A DNA stretch of 51,768 nt from Flavobacterium psychrophilum (GTDB lineage: Bacteria > Bacteroidota > Bacteroidia > Flavobacteriales > Flavobacteriaceae). Location: the NCBI GenBank assembly GCA_945874225.1, contig CAMCFT010000028.1:1-51768 (forward strand), given 5' to 3'. The notes under the pieces were generated by a model. The model searched no databases. It saw nothing but the letters and a program-made list of their open reading frames with translations, and was not told the origin of the DNA. The position numbers and the translations under genes were made by a program. Below are positions 36,281-45,342 of the stretch, one piece after another. Within the stretch, counting starts at the first letter, position 1. Each line of letters begins with the position of its first letter.

Positions 36281-39097
36281 ATGAAAAACAAAATACTCCT
36301 ACTAATTATCATTTTTACTAATTTCATCAATTCTCAAGCGCAAGTACATACAACCTATTTATGGCATTTACACCAGCCAACTTATTGGGGTGATATTAGT
36401 GTCCTAAATCCAAATCGTTACCAAATTGTCAAAGAATCTCAGGACATGAAAAATTCTGGTGCTAATAATGATGTTAATGGTTTACCGCATCCTACTAATG
36501 ATTTGTATTCCATCTTCAGTACAGGAGATAGAGTTGCAGCCTATCAATATGCTCCAAAAAATGCAATAAGTTCAATAAAAGATTTACCCGAATCTGGGGC
36601 TCAAATCACTTATGGCGGTTCATTGCTAGAAAATGTAAACTCATTGGCACAAGCCAATCAATGGGGCTATTCAAATACTTGGATTCAAAACATAAAAGAT
36701 GCAAAATCTTGGAAAACTTCAGGTAATTTCCCAAGAATGGAAATGGTTTCTTTTACTATGCACCACGCACTTTCTCCCTTATTGAGTGATGAAGCCTTGA
36801 AAAAAGAAATAAAAGCACATCAATATTATTCAGCACAATTATTTGGAACACATGATTCCAAAGGATATTGGCCTGCAGAATGCGCCTTTTCCGAAAGAAT
36901 AATCAAAACTCTAACAGAATGTGGTATAGAATGGTCTGTGATTGCTAATAGCCATTTGGCTCGAACACTTTCAGATTATCCAATAAAAGCAGGTTCTGGA
37001 GGTTCAATGTGTGATTACCCAAACAAAGCGGATCAAGTGGATACCAAAGGAAATACTTGGTTTTCTGCCCAGAAAGATGCTCGCGGTGGTGAATTTGCAG
37101 TTCCATATTGCTATATGCCTTATAAAAGTAAATATATAGATCCTGAAACCGCACAAGAATATAAAATTACAGTTGTGCCAATGGCGGATTATGAAAGTTA
37201 TGAAGACGGATATGCCGCCATTGGAACCGACTTGATTGCTCCTATTGCTGCTCAAGCTTCTACATCTCCAAGGCCACCACTAGTATTATTTGCTCATGAC
37301 GGAGACAATGCTTGGGGCGGAGGATCATCTTATTATAATGAATCTGTTACAGGATTTTCTCATGCTGCAGCAAATCTTGGTTATGTTCCAACTACAATTC
37401 CGCAATATTTAAAAGATCATCCAATATCAGACACCGAAGTAGTTCATGTAGAAGATGGAGCTTGGGTAAATGCCGATGGTGATTTTGGACATCCACAATT
37501 TGCTAACTGGCTTTGGCCTTTTTATGATTCTAATTATAAATTCAATCCAAATGGTTGGACAGAAGATATGATGAACCAAGCTATTACTACCGCTGGTGAA
37601 AACCACGTAATAATGGCCGAACAATTAGAAGGAAATAATCTTCGAATAAGTGAAATTGTAAGTCCAACTTCAGCAATTAGTCCCGCAGAAAAAGCTTGGC
37701 ATTTCTTGATGGCTAGTTACGATAGTGGAAATGCTTATTATGGTCTAGCCGAAGATTTTGAAATAAAAACTACACTTGCCGTAAATAGATGTGTTCAGTT
37801 TGCTAAACCAACATTAGATGCCAATCCCGGAGTTGACAACACAAAACCTTCTGTGTTTATTCCTCAACGTTGGCCTTATAATCCTGGTGAAAAAGGATAT
37901 GGAGCCCCTTATGGTTATAAAGAATTTCTGAATTCTGCTGATTTTACCGTTTATACTTTTGCCTATGATGTTAGTGGAGTTCAAAAATCAGAATTAAAAT
38001 ATCGAATTGATACTGACGGCAAAAATAATCTTAATTCTAACCACAATGAAACCTATGCTGGAGGAAGCGAAGTTGGAACCTGGGTAACTTTGCCAATGAC
38101 AGAAAGGATTTTTCCAAAAGGAAACATTACTAGTAATACACAAGCAAATTTATATATGTTGCCTACCGTTATTGCAAATCAATATTATGCTGAAGTTGCT
38201 GGAATATCTGAAAAACTATTGGATTATTATGTAGAAGTTACCGATAATAATGGAAATATTACCAAATCGAAAATTCAGCATGTTTGGGTAGGAAAAAATT
38301 TAGATGTTGCTCCAAAAATTGCTTTTTTACCAGCATCAAACTATTCTGCAACTCCTATCGATGTAATAATTACCGCAACCGATTCTAATGATCCAAGCCC
38401 AAAAGTATATTATACTACCGATGGAAGTACTCCAACAACTTTGTCTTCAAGTTTTGTTTCGACCAAAACTATTAACATCACGTCAACAACAACTTTCAAT
38501 ATTTTAGCTGTTGATGCTGATGGAAACCAAAGCACAGCAACTCAAAAGTTTTCTATAGGAAACATTAGCCCGATTACAGTCTATTTCAAACCTTTAACCA
38601 GTTGGGGAATTCCAAAAATCTATTATTGGTCGGCGGTTCCTACTGGTGCGGTTCCAACTATCGATTGGGCACATTCAATTGCGATGACAGCTGATACCAA
38701 TGGCTGGTATAAATATACTTTTACAGGAGTAACTTCTGTAAATGTAATTTTCAGAAACGAAGCCGGCAACATTCAAAGCCCTGATTTAACTGGAATTACC
38801 GCAGACAAATGGTTTGATTCTAGCTATAACAATGTCCCTTTATCAATTTCTGATAAAGCAATTTTAAAAGATGATTTTATTCTATATCCAAATCCTACAT
38901 ATGGAACTCTAAAAATTGAATCCGTAGATAAAGTTAGCGAAGCCGGAGTTTTTGACATAAAAGGAGGACTCGTTTCTTTCCAAAGCATTGGTAATAACCA
39001 ACAAATAGAATTGGGAAATATAGTTCCTGGAACCTATATCATAAAAATGATAACCGAAAATAGAAAAACTGTATACAAACAAATCATTAAAAAATAA
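36281..39097 (+). CDS. Secreted GH57 alpha-glucan hydrolase with CBM26-like and T9SS domains
   Basis: The 938 residues begin with a signal peptide (about 1-20, ending NSQAQ). The GH57 catalytic domain has TTYLWHLHQPTYWGD (motif 1), WPAECAFSE (nucleophile E200) and FAHDGDNAWGG (acid/base D340). A chitobiase-type beta-sandwich follows (about 690-755: YYTTDGSTPTT), then a CBM26-like starch-binding module (about 764-848: YFKPLTSWGIPKIYYW, WYKYTFTGV). The last 75 residues (YPNPTYGTLKIES, GTYIIKM, YKQIIKK) are a type A T9SS sorting domain, so it is exported across the outer membrane. Its neighbours are the glycogen genes, which supports an alpha-glucan substrate. The exact linkage is unproven. Confidence 0.92.
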   Translation: MKNKILLLIIIFTNFINSQAQVHTTYLWHLHQPTYWGDISVLNPNRYQIVKESQDMKNSGANNDVNGLPHPTNDLYSIFSTGDRVAAYQYAPKNAISSIKDLPESGAQITYGGSLLENVNSLAQANQWGYSNTWIQNIKDAKSWKTSGNFPRMEMVSFTMHHALSPLLSDEALKKEIKAHQYYSAQLFGTHDSKGYWPAECAFSERIIKTLTECGIEWSVIANSHLARTLSDYPIKAGSGGSMCDYPNKADQVDTKGNTWFSAQKDARGGEFAVPYCYMPYKSKYIDPETAQEYKITVVPMADYESYEDGYAAIGTDLIAPIAAQASTSPRPPLVLFAHDGDNAWGGGSSYYNESVTGFSHAAANLGYVPTTIPQYLKDHPISDTEVVHVEDGAWVNADGDFGHPQFANWLWPFYDSNYKFNPNGWTEDMMNQAITTAGENHVIMAEQLEGNNLRISEIVSPTSAISPAEKAWHFLMASYDSGNAYYGLAEDFEIKTTLAVNRCVQFAKPTLDANPGVDNTKPSVFIPQRWPYNPGEKGYGAPYGYKEFLNSADFTVYTFAYDVSGVQKSELKYRIDTDGKNNLNSNHNETYAGGSEVGTWVTLPMTERIFPKGNITSNTQANLYMLPTVIANQYYAEVAGISEKLLDYYVEVTDNNGNITKSKIQHVWVGKNLDVAPKIAFLPASNYSATPIDVIITATDSNDPSPKVYYTTDGSTPTTLSSSFVSTKTINITSTTTFNILAVDADGNQSTATQKFSIGNISPITVYFKPLTSWGIPKIYYWSAVPTGAVPTIDWAHSIAMTADTNGWYKYTFTGVTSVNVIFRNEAGNIQSPDLTGITADKWFDSSYNNVPLSISDKAILKDDFILYPNPTYGTLKIESVDKVSEAGVFDIKGGLVSFQSIGNNQQIELGNIVPGTYIIKMITENRKTVYKQIIKK

Positions 39098-39108
39098 TTA
39101 GCTTTCAT

Positions 39109-39146
39109 AAAAAAGGGCAATCTCATTATTAAGATTGCCCTTTTTT
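39109..39146. terminator. Bidirectional terminator between GH57 and GH31 genes
   Basis: Fifteen-base perfect arms (aaaaaagggcaatct / agattgccctttttt) around an eight-base loop, between two converging genes. Confidence 0.9.
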
Positions 39147-39169
39147 TATACCAAAATTTTTGTCAAAAT

Positions 39170-41569
39170 CTATTTTCCAAAAATATGTAACTCCGTAAAT
39201 TCTTTGTCTACAATTAAATAATTTTCTTTTTCTAAAGCCTTTCTATCAAAAGTAAATTTCTCATTGTCAATTTCAATTTCTTTTACTTTAAACGGCAATC
39301 CAAATAGGTTTATTCTATATTTAGAATACTGTGTGTCGTATTTTCCTTCCTTATGCAATTGAATAATAAGTTCTTTTTCTTTTCCAATGGTTTGGAATGA
39401 CAAGAAGCTATATCTTCCTTTTTTATAATCATAACCGTCTTGTGCATCTTCATAAACCACTGATTTTTCCTTGCCTTCTTTGAAATATAAATCCAAAGTC
39501 AACTCATCAAATTCTAATTCGCCAACATATTGTTGAACTGGATATTTAGGAATTATGGCTCCCGCTTTTACAAAAACTGGAATCTGATCAAACTTAGTGT
39601 CAACCCAAATTTCCTTACCTCCAGAAATCAATTCGTTAGTCCAATAATTATACCATTGGCCACGAGGGATGTACATTCTTCTTCCTAAAGAATTTGGTTC
39701 AAGAATAGGACAAACTAAGATTTGGTTACCAAAAATAAATTCATCATTTCGATAATGGGTCTGAATATCTTCTTGATCATAATAAACTAAAGGTTTCAAC
39801 ATAGGAATACCTTCTTCTATATATTGCCAAAACATAGTATACAAATACGGCAATAATTGATATCTTAAATTGACAAACTTTCGGGTGATGTCAATAACTT
39901 CTTCGTCAAAAGCCCAAGGTTCCTGATCGCCGTGATCACCAGAAGAATGCGTTCTGCAAAAAGGATGAAACACACCTAATTGAATCCAACGAGCATATAA
40001 TTCTCCAGTTGGTTGTTCTGCAAATCCACCAATATCAGAACCTGTGAAACCCATTCCTGAAATACACATTCGTTGCACTTGAATATTGGCAATCCATAAA
40101 TGTTCCCAAGAAGCCACATTGTCTCCTGTCCAAGAGGAGGTATAGCGTTGTGCTCCAGAATAAGCAGATCGAGTTATAATAAAAGGTCTTTTTGGATAAG
40201 AAAATCTTTTCACACCGTGATAAGTAGCTCTTGCCATTTGGGTTCCATAAATATTATGCGCTTTTCTGTGACTACAAGGATTTCCATCATAATCGTGACG
40301 CACATCCATTGGGAATGTTTTATTGGGAACCTCCATCACGGCTGGCTCATTCATATCATTCCAAACTCCTTTTACACCAATATCTGAAATCAATTCCTTA
40401 AATAATCCTGCCCACCATTCTCTAACCACAGGATTGGTGTAATCAGGGAAATTACATTCACCTGGCCAAACTTTTCCTTTCATATAAGGACCATCGGCTC
40501 TTTTGCAGAAATAATCTTTTTCTAAAGCTTCTTTATAAACAGAATATTCTTTATCAATTTTAATTCCCGGATCAATAATTACAATGGTTTTAAATCCGTC
40601 TTCAGCAAGCTCAGCTACCATTCGTTTTGGATCTGGAAAATATTCTTTATTCCATGTAAAGCATCTAAAACCTTCCATATAGTCAATATCCAAATAAATG
40701 GCATCGCAAGGAATTTTCAATTCCCTGAATTTAGAGGTTATTTCTTTTACATTACTCTCGGGAAAATAACTCCATTTACATTGATGATATCCTAATGCCC
40801 ATAGTGGTGGTAATTCAGGTTTTCCAGTCAAATCAGTATAGGTTGTAACTACATCATGCATTTGCGGACCATAAATGAAATAATAATTCATTTCTCCACC
40901 TTCGGCCCAAAAACTGGTTACATTTCTTCGTTCGTAACAAAAATCAAAGTGGGATTTAAATGTATTGTCGAAGAAAATACCATAGGATTGTTTATTTTGA
41001 AGTCCAATATAAAACGGAACTACTTTGTATAATGGCTCTTGATCTTTGCTAAAGGCATATTGATCTGTCGCAAAATTTTCTAACCTTTTGCCTTTTAGAT
41101 TCAGTTGGGTTGCTTTGTCTCCAAGTCCGTAAAAACATTCTCCATCTTTTGAAGTCTTACTCATTTTTACAATGTTGCCTCCATACTCATAACTTTCTTC
41201 CCAATGAAAGCCCAATTCATCTTCTAATAAAACATTTTCATTCAAATCTAAAATAGAAACTCTCAAATCTATTTTTTGAATTCGACATTGTACCTTACTC
41301 GTTTTTATTTGGTAAAATTCCTTCTCATCAGTTACTTCAAGAAAATTATATCCGTGAGAATGGCTTTTATCAATGGCATACGAAAAATCATTGCTGAAAT
41401 ATCCTTTTGTAGTGTATCTAAAGCGAATCATACTGTCCCTTAGTACAGTAACTTTTAAAATTATACTATTTTCTGTGTAAAAATAAACGGAATCTACTTC
41501 GTGCTTAAAAGAAATTATTTTGGTAGGATACAAATCTCCTTTATATTCTAATTCTGTATTTGTAATCAT
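39170..41569 (-). CDS. GH31 alpha-glucosidase
   Basis: Releases glucose from the ends of alpha-glucans or maltodextrins. With ATG at 41569 the protein is 799 residues. A TTG 16 codons upstream would add a poor N-terminus (LYFWHQNTAK). No signal peptide is seen, so it probably acts in the cytosol or periplasm on imported oligosaccharides. The catalytic barrel has LPPLWALGYHQCKWSY, the nucleophile motif KGVWNDMNEPAV (D about 405), acid/base D about 483 in SSWTGDN and RMCISGMGFTGSDIGGF. Beta-sandwich domains flank it on both sides. It lies behind glgB but beyond a hairpin, so it may have its own promoter. Confidence 0.93.
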   Translation of the reverse strand: MITNTELEYKGDLYPTKIISFKHEVDSVYFYTENSIILKVTVLRDSMIRFRYTTKGYFSNDFSYAIDKSHSHGYNFLEVTDEKEFYQIKTSKVQCRIQKIDLRVSILDLNENVLLEDELGFHWEESYEYGGNIVKMSKTSKDGECFYGLGDKATQLNLKGKRLENFATDQYAFSKDQEPLYKVVPFYIGLQNKQSYGIFFDNTFKSHFDFCYERRNVTSFWAEGGEMNYYFIYGPQMHDVVTTYTDLTGKPELPPLWALGYHQCKWSYFPESNVKEITSKFRELKIPCDAIYLDIDYMEGFRCFTWNKEYFPDPKRMVAELAEDGFKTIVIIDPGIKIDKEYSVYKEALEKDYFCKRADGPYMKGKVWPGECNFPDYTNPVVREWWAGLFKELISDIGVKGVWNDMNEPAVMEVPNKTFPMDVRHDYDGNPCSHRKAHNIYGTQMARATYHGVKRFSYPKRPFIITRSAYSGAQRYTSSWTGDNVASWEHLWIANIQVQRMCISGMGFTGSDIGGFAEQPTGELYARWIQLGVFHPFCRTHSSGDHGDQEPWAFDEEVIDITRKFVNLRYQLLPYLYTMFWQYIEEGIPMLKPLVYYDQEDIQTHYRNDEFIFGNQILVCPILEPNSLGRRMYIPRGQWYNYWTNELISGGKEIWVDTKFDQIPVFVKAGAIIPKYPVQQYVGELEFDELTLDLYFKEGKEKSVVYEDAQDGYDYKKGRYSFLSFQTIGKEKELIIQLHKEGKYDTQYSKYRINLFGLPFKVKEIEIDNEKFTFDRKALEKENYLIVDKEFTELHIFGK

Positions 41570-41692
41570 TTTTTTATAAACTAATTTTGCTGTATTTTGA
41601 TGCCAAAAATACAACAAATACTTTTTAAGATTCTAAAAATATTGGCTTTATTAACTAAAAAAAATAGCGTTTATATTAAATAAAAACAAAAA

Positions 41693-41733
41693 AATAATCC
41701 CCAAATACGCATTTAATGTATTTAGGGATTATT
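41693..41733 (-). terminator. Terminator after glgB
   Basis: aataatccc-c-aaatac pairs with gtattt-a-gggattatt around a nine-base loop, between the glgB stop and the GH31 start. It would end the glgE-mak-glgB transcript or attenuate reading into the GH31 gene. Confidence 0.75.
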
Positions 41734-41746
41734 TGTAAAATTATAT

Positions 41747-43651
41747 TTAAGAATATTTATATACTGTAACGCTTAAAGGTGGCAAAAGTAATTCAATTGA
41801 ATAATCTCTTCCATCATAAGGAAATGCTTCGACAGATAATTTATTCGGGTTTTTCACACCACTTCCACCATAGACAATAGCATCGCCATTGAAAATTTCA
41901 GTTAGTTTTCCTTTTTTTGGTAAACCAATACGATAGTTTTGACGAACAACCTGAGTGAAATTACAAACTACAATCACGTCATCTTTTGGCTTGTTTCCTT
42001 TTCGAATAAAAGTCATTACGGCATTTTGATGGTCCGAATAATTTATCCATTCGAAACCTTCTGGACTGAATTGTTTTTCATGCAGTGCAGGTTCTGATTT
42101 ATACAAAGCATTCAAGTCGGTTAACGTTTTTTTGATTCCTTCGTGAAAAGGATATTGCAATAAATGCCAGTCTAAACTTCCCTCAAAATTCCACTCAGCA
42201 CTTTGTCCAAATTCACTTCCCATAAACAATAATTTTGTTCCCGGATGCATAAACATATAGCCATAAAGCAAACGTAAATTAGCAAATTTCTGCCATTCGT
42301 CACCAGGCATTCTTCCTGCGATGGATTTTTTTCCATAAACCACTTCATCGTGAGAAAGCGGCAACATAAAGTTTTCAGAGAAAGTGTAAGTCATCGAAAA
42401 AGTCAAATCGTTTTGATGGTATTTTCTATACACTGTGTCTTTTTGAAAATACTCCAATGTATCGTGCATCCAACCCATCATCCATTTCATTCCAAAACCT
42501 AATCCACCAACGAAAGTTGGTCTGGAAACCATTGGAAAAGAAGTACTTTCTTCGGCAATAGTTTGAACTCCTTCAAAACTGGAATATACAGCTTCATTGA
42601 ATTCTTTCAAGAAACTTATCGTGTCTAAGTTTTCTCTGCCTCCATAAATATTAGGTTCCCATTCTCCATCTTCTCTGGAATAATCCAAATATAACATGGA
42701 AGCAACGGCATCAACTCGAAGTGCATCGGCATGATAATGTTGCAACCAAAAAATGGCATTACTTATTAAGAAAGAGCGTACTTCACTTCGTCCATAATTA
42801 AAGACCAAACTTTTCCAATCAGGATGATAGCCTTTTTTTCTGTCTGGATGTTCGAAAAGATTAGAACCATCAAAAAATCCTAAACCGTGTGCGTCATCAG
42901 GAAAATGCGATGGAACCCAATCCAAGATCACTCCGATTCCTGCTTGGTGTAATTTATCGACCAAAACCATAAAATCCTGTGGTTTTCCAAAACGAGATGT
43001 AGGTGCAAAATAACCAACCAACTGATAACCCCAAGACGGATCATATGGATATTCCATTATTGGCATAAACTCAACGTGAGTAAATCCAGTTTCTTTCACA
43101 TAGTTTACCAAGTCTTCGGCTAATTCTAAATACGTCAAGAATTTTCCTTCTGAATTGCGTTTCCAAGAACCCAAATGTACTTCGTATACCGAATAAGGTT
43201 TATCTAAATCATTGTGTTCTTTACGCGTATCCATCCATTTTTTGTCTTTCCACTTGTAATCTAAATCCCAAATGACTGAGGCTGTATGTGGCGGATGCTC
43301 ACAGTATAAAGCAAATGGATCTGCTTTTTCGGTGATAATTCCTCCATTGTTGGATTGAATTTTATATTTATAAGTTGACCCTTTTTCAATTCCCGGAATA
43401 AATCCTTCCCAAATTCCTGATGAATCCCAACGCACTTGCAATTGATGTTCGCCCTGAATCCAATAATTAAAATCCCCAACCACAGAAACAGAACGTGCCG
43501 ATGGTGCCCAAACGGCAAAATAAACACCTTTTACTCCATCAACTTCTAGAAGATGTGCGCCAAGTTTTTCGTATAATCTGAAATGTTTTCCCGCTTTGAA
43601 TAAATCAATGTCAAAATCTGTAAAAAGGGAATAAGGTTGTACTTTACTCAT
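41747..43651 (-). CDS. glgB: 1,4-alpha-glucan branching enzyme GlgB
   Basis: Forms the alpha-1,6 branches of glycogen. An N-terminal CBM48 domain (GVYFAVWAPSARSVSVVGDFNYW) precedes the GH13 barrel: HVEFMPIMEYPYDPSWGYQ, DALRVDAVASML with the nucleophile Asp, QTIAEEST with the acid/base Glu, and PLSHDEVVYGK. A beta-sandwich domain ends the protein at VTVYKYS. I prefer the ATG at 43651 (MSKVQPYSLF), which gives 634 residues. An ATG at 43687 adds 12 Lys/Asn-rich residues and would start four bases behind the mak stop. It is the last gene of the glgE-mak-glgB unit. Confidence 0.95.
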   Translation of the reverse strand: MSKVQPYSLFTDFDIDLFKAGKHFRLYEKLGAHLLEVDGVKGVYFAVWAPSARSVSVVGDFNYWIQGEHQLQVRWDSSGIWEGFIPGIEKGSTYKYKIQSNNGGIITEKADPFALYCEHPPHTASVIWDLDYKWKDKKWMDTRKEHNDLDKPYSVYEVHLGSWKRNSEGKFLTYLELAEDLVNYVKETGFTHVEFMPIMEYPYDPSWGYQLVGYFAPTSRFGKPQDFMVLVDKLHQAGIGVILDWVPSHFPDDAHGLGFFDGSNLFEHPDRKKGYHPDWKSLVFNYGRSEVRSFLISNAIFWLQHYHADALRVDAVASMLYLDYSREDGEWEPNIYGGRENLDTISFLKEFNEAVYSSFEGVQTIAEESTSFPMVSRPTFVGGLGFGMKWMMGWMHDTLEYFQKDTVYRKYHQNDLTFSMTYTFSENFMLPLSHDEVVYGKKSIAGRMPGDEWQKFANLRLLYGYMFMHPGTKLLFMGSEFGQSAEWNFEGSLDWHLLQYPFHEGIKKTLTDLNALYKSEPALHEKQFSPEGFEWINYSDHQNAVMTFIRKGNKPKDDVIVVCNFTQVVRQNYRIGLPKKGKLTEIFNGDAIVYGGSGVKNPNKLSVEAFPYDGRDYSIELLLPPLSVTVYKYS

Positions 43652-43690
43652 TTTAATTTTATTATTTTTCATTATTTTTTTATGCATTCT

Positions 43691-45340
43691 TTACTTTGCG
43701 ATTGCCACTTTATTAAACTCCATAATACTGGCAATTCCGGTCAAAGGAATTACAGCCCAGCGTGGTCTTGAATTTAATTCATAACCCAGTTCATAAACTG
43801 CTTTTTCAAGTAAGCAATATTTCAGTAAAAAATCAATTTCTTTTCGGTAACCAATATTTAAATTTCCTGCTTGTGCAACTTCAGTATAAGTTTGGATAAA
43901 AACACCTACGAAATATTTAAATAAAATTTCTCCAGCTCTAAAAAGCTCTTCTTGCTCATACGGATATTTGTCCTTATTGTTGAAAATCGTGGCATAAATA
44001 GCGTAATGAAATGAGCGGAACATTCCCGCAACGTCTTTCAACGGCGGTTGTTTTACTTTCCGATCACGAATAGTGCTTTCTGGTTCACCTTCGAAATCCA
44101 AAATAAAAAAATCGTCACCATTCACCAAAACTTGTCCCAAATGATAATCCCCGTGAATACGGATTCGTTCCGATTTCATTTTTGTCCAGTCGAAATCTAA
44201 GAATAATTTTCGAATCTCTTTTTTATGATCCAAAAACTGGTTGGCCAATTCCAAAGCTAATCCGTCTAACTTATGAAGGTTATTCTCAAGAATATTCAAT
44301 CTGTTTTGAAACTGATAAGTTAATCTGTTTTTGAGCCAAACCGTATAATCTCCGTTATAAGTTGTTGTTGTAAATGCAGTATCGTGAATGTCGCCTCCTA
44401 GCGCAATATGCATTTCAGCTGTACGTTTCGCTAAAGTTCGGATTCTCATAAAAATACTCAAACCAGCCCAGTCAATAATTTCGTGGGGAACTTCATTGAT
44501 TTTTAACCTTTTGAATAACTCAATATCTGGTAATTTTACGATATTTATTTTTTTATTTTTTAAATTTTCGAAAATTTTATCAACTTCATCAAGCATAAAT
44601 TGCCATGCATCCCCTTGATTTGGCACCAATTCTTGCATTAATGCCAGCGAGATATTTCCTTCGGATAAAGCAACACTTATACTTCCCATATAAGCTGGTG
44701 AGTTTTTAAATTTCATTCTTTCAGTAAGAAACCGACTGATTTCATAATCCGGATTTGTACTAATATAGATTCTTCTAAAAATCTTCAAAACTAAAGTGTT
44801 GTTGTAAATTATGGATGTATTGCTTTGCTCCACTCCCATAAATTTTGAGGACTTATATTCTTTTTCTACAAGCTTTTCCCCTTTGTGAAGTTTAATTTTT
44901 GAATCTGTTTTGTTTGTAGAATTGACGATATTATCGAATAATAATTTTCTAAAATCCTCTTGGTGCAAAGCATCGACAAGAAAACCTACTTGACCATTCA
45001 TTTTTACTGGAGCAATTATTGTATTAGTGTCCAATTCATCCTCTGGCATAAAAGCCACTGGCATAAAATAATGCTGATAAAAAGCTTCTTTAAAGTTGAC
45101 TTCAAGCAAAACGCCATAATAAGTATTCGATTTTGAATTGATTTTAAAAAAATCAACCACTTCAATATACTTCAAAGTACTTGCTTTACCACCGTACCAA
45201 CGTTTATTAATTACGTAGTTTTCAAGAATATCTGAAGAAAAAACTTTTACAAATTCTTCATCTTCAAAAGCATTTTTCCAGTCTGTTTTGAAAACAAACG
45301 GATTTTGAAATTCATCTTCATTAATCTTGTTATCTTTCAT
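43691..45340 (-). CDS. mak: Maltokinase (maltose 1-phosphate-forming)
   Basis: Uses ATP to phosphorylate maltose at C1, feeding GlgE. The 549 residues have the N-terminal cap of maltokinases (YVINKRWYGGKASTLKYIEVVD, about 40-62) and an APH-type kinase C-lobe with IRIHGDYHLGQVLVNGDDFFILDFEGEP, which holds the catalytic HGDxHxxQ and DFE motifs, then PPLKDVAGMFRSFHYA. There is no fused trehalose synthase domain, unlike the TreS-Mak fusions. glgE ends two bases before it and glgB follows, so the unit matches the GlgE pathway. Identification is firm because motif and context agree. Confidence 0.92.
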   Translation of the reverse strand: MKDNKINEDEFQNPFVFKTDWKNAFEDEEFVKVFSSDILENYVINKRWYGGKASTLKYIEVVDFFKINSKSNTYYGVLLEVNFKEAFYQHYFMPVAFMPEDELDTNTIIAPVKMNGQVGFLVDALHQEDFRKLLFDNIVNSTNKTDSKIKLHKGEKLVEKEYKSSKFMGVEQSNTSIIYNNTLVLKIFRRIYISTNPDYEISRFLTERMKFKNSPAYMGSISVALSEGNISLALMQELVPNQGDAWQFMLDEVDKIFENLKNKKINIVKLPDIELFKRLKINEVPHEIIDWAGLSIFMRIRTLAKRTAEMHIALGGDIHDTAFTTTTYNGDYTVWLKNRLTYQFQNRLNILENNLHKLDGLALELANQFLDHKKEIRKLFLDFDWTKMKSERIRIHGDYHLGQVLVNGDDFFILDFEGEPESTIRDRKVKQPPLKDVAGMFRSFHYAIYATIFNNKDKYPYEQEELFRAGEILFKYFVGVFIQTYTEVAQAGNLNIGYRKEIDFLLKYCLLEKAVYELGYELNSRPRWAVIPLTGIASIMEFNKVAIAK

Positions 45341-45342
45341 TA

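Noticed and set aside
43651..43687. Longer start for glgB at 43687
   Set aside because: It would add 12 low-complexity Lys/Asn residues not expected in GlgB. It cannot be excluded, but the ATG at 43651 fits better.
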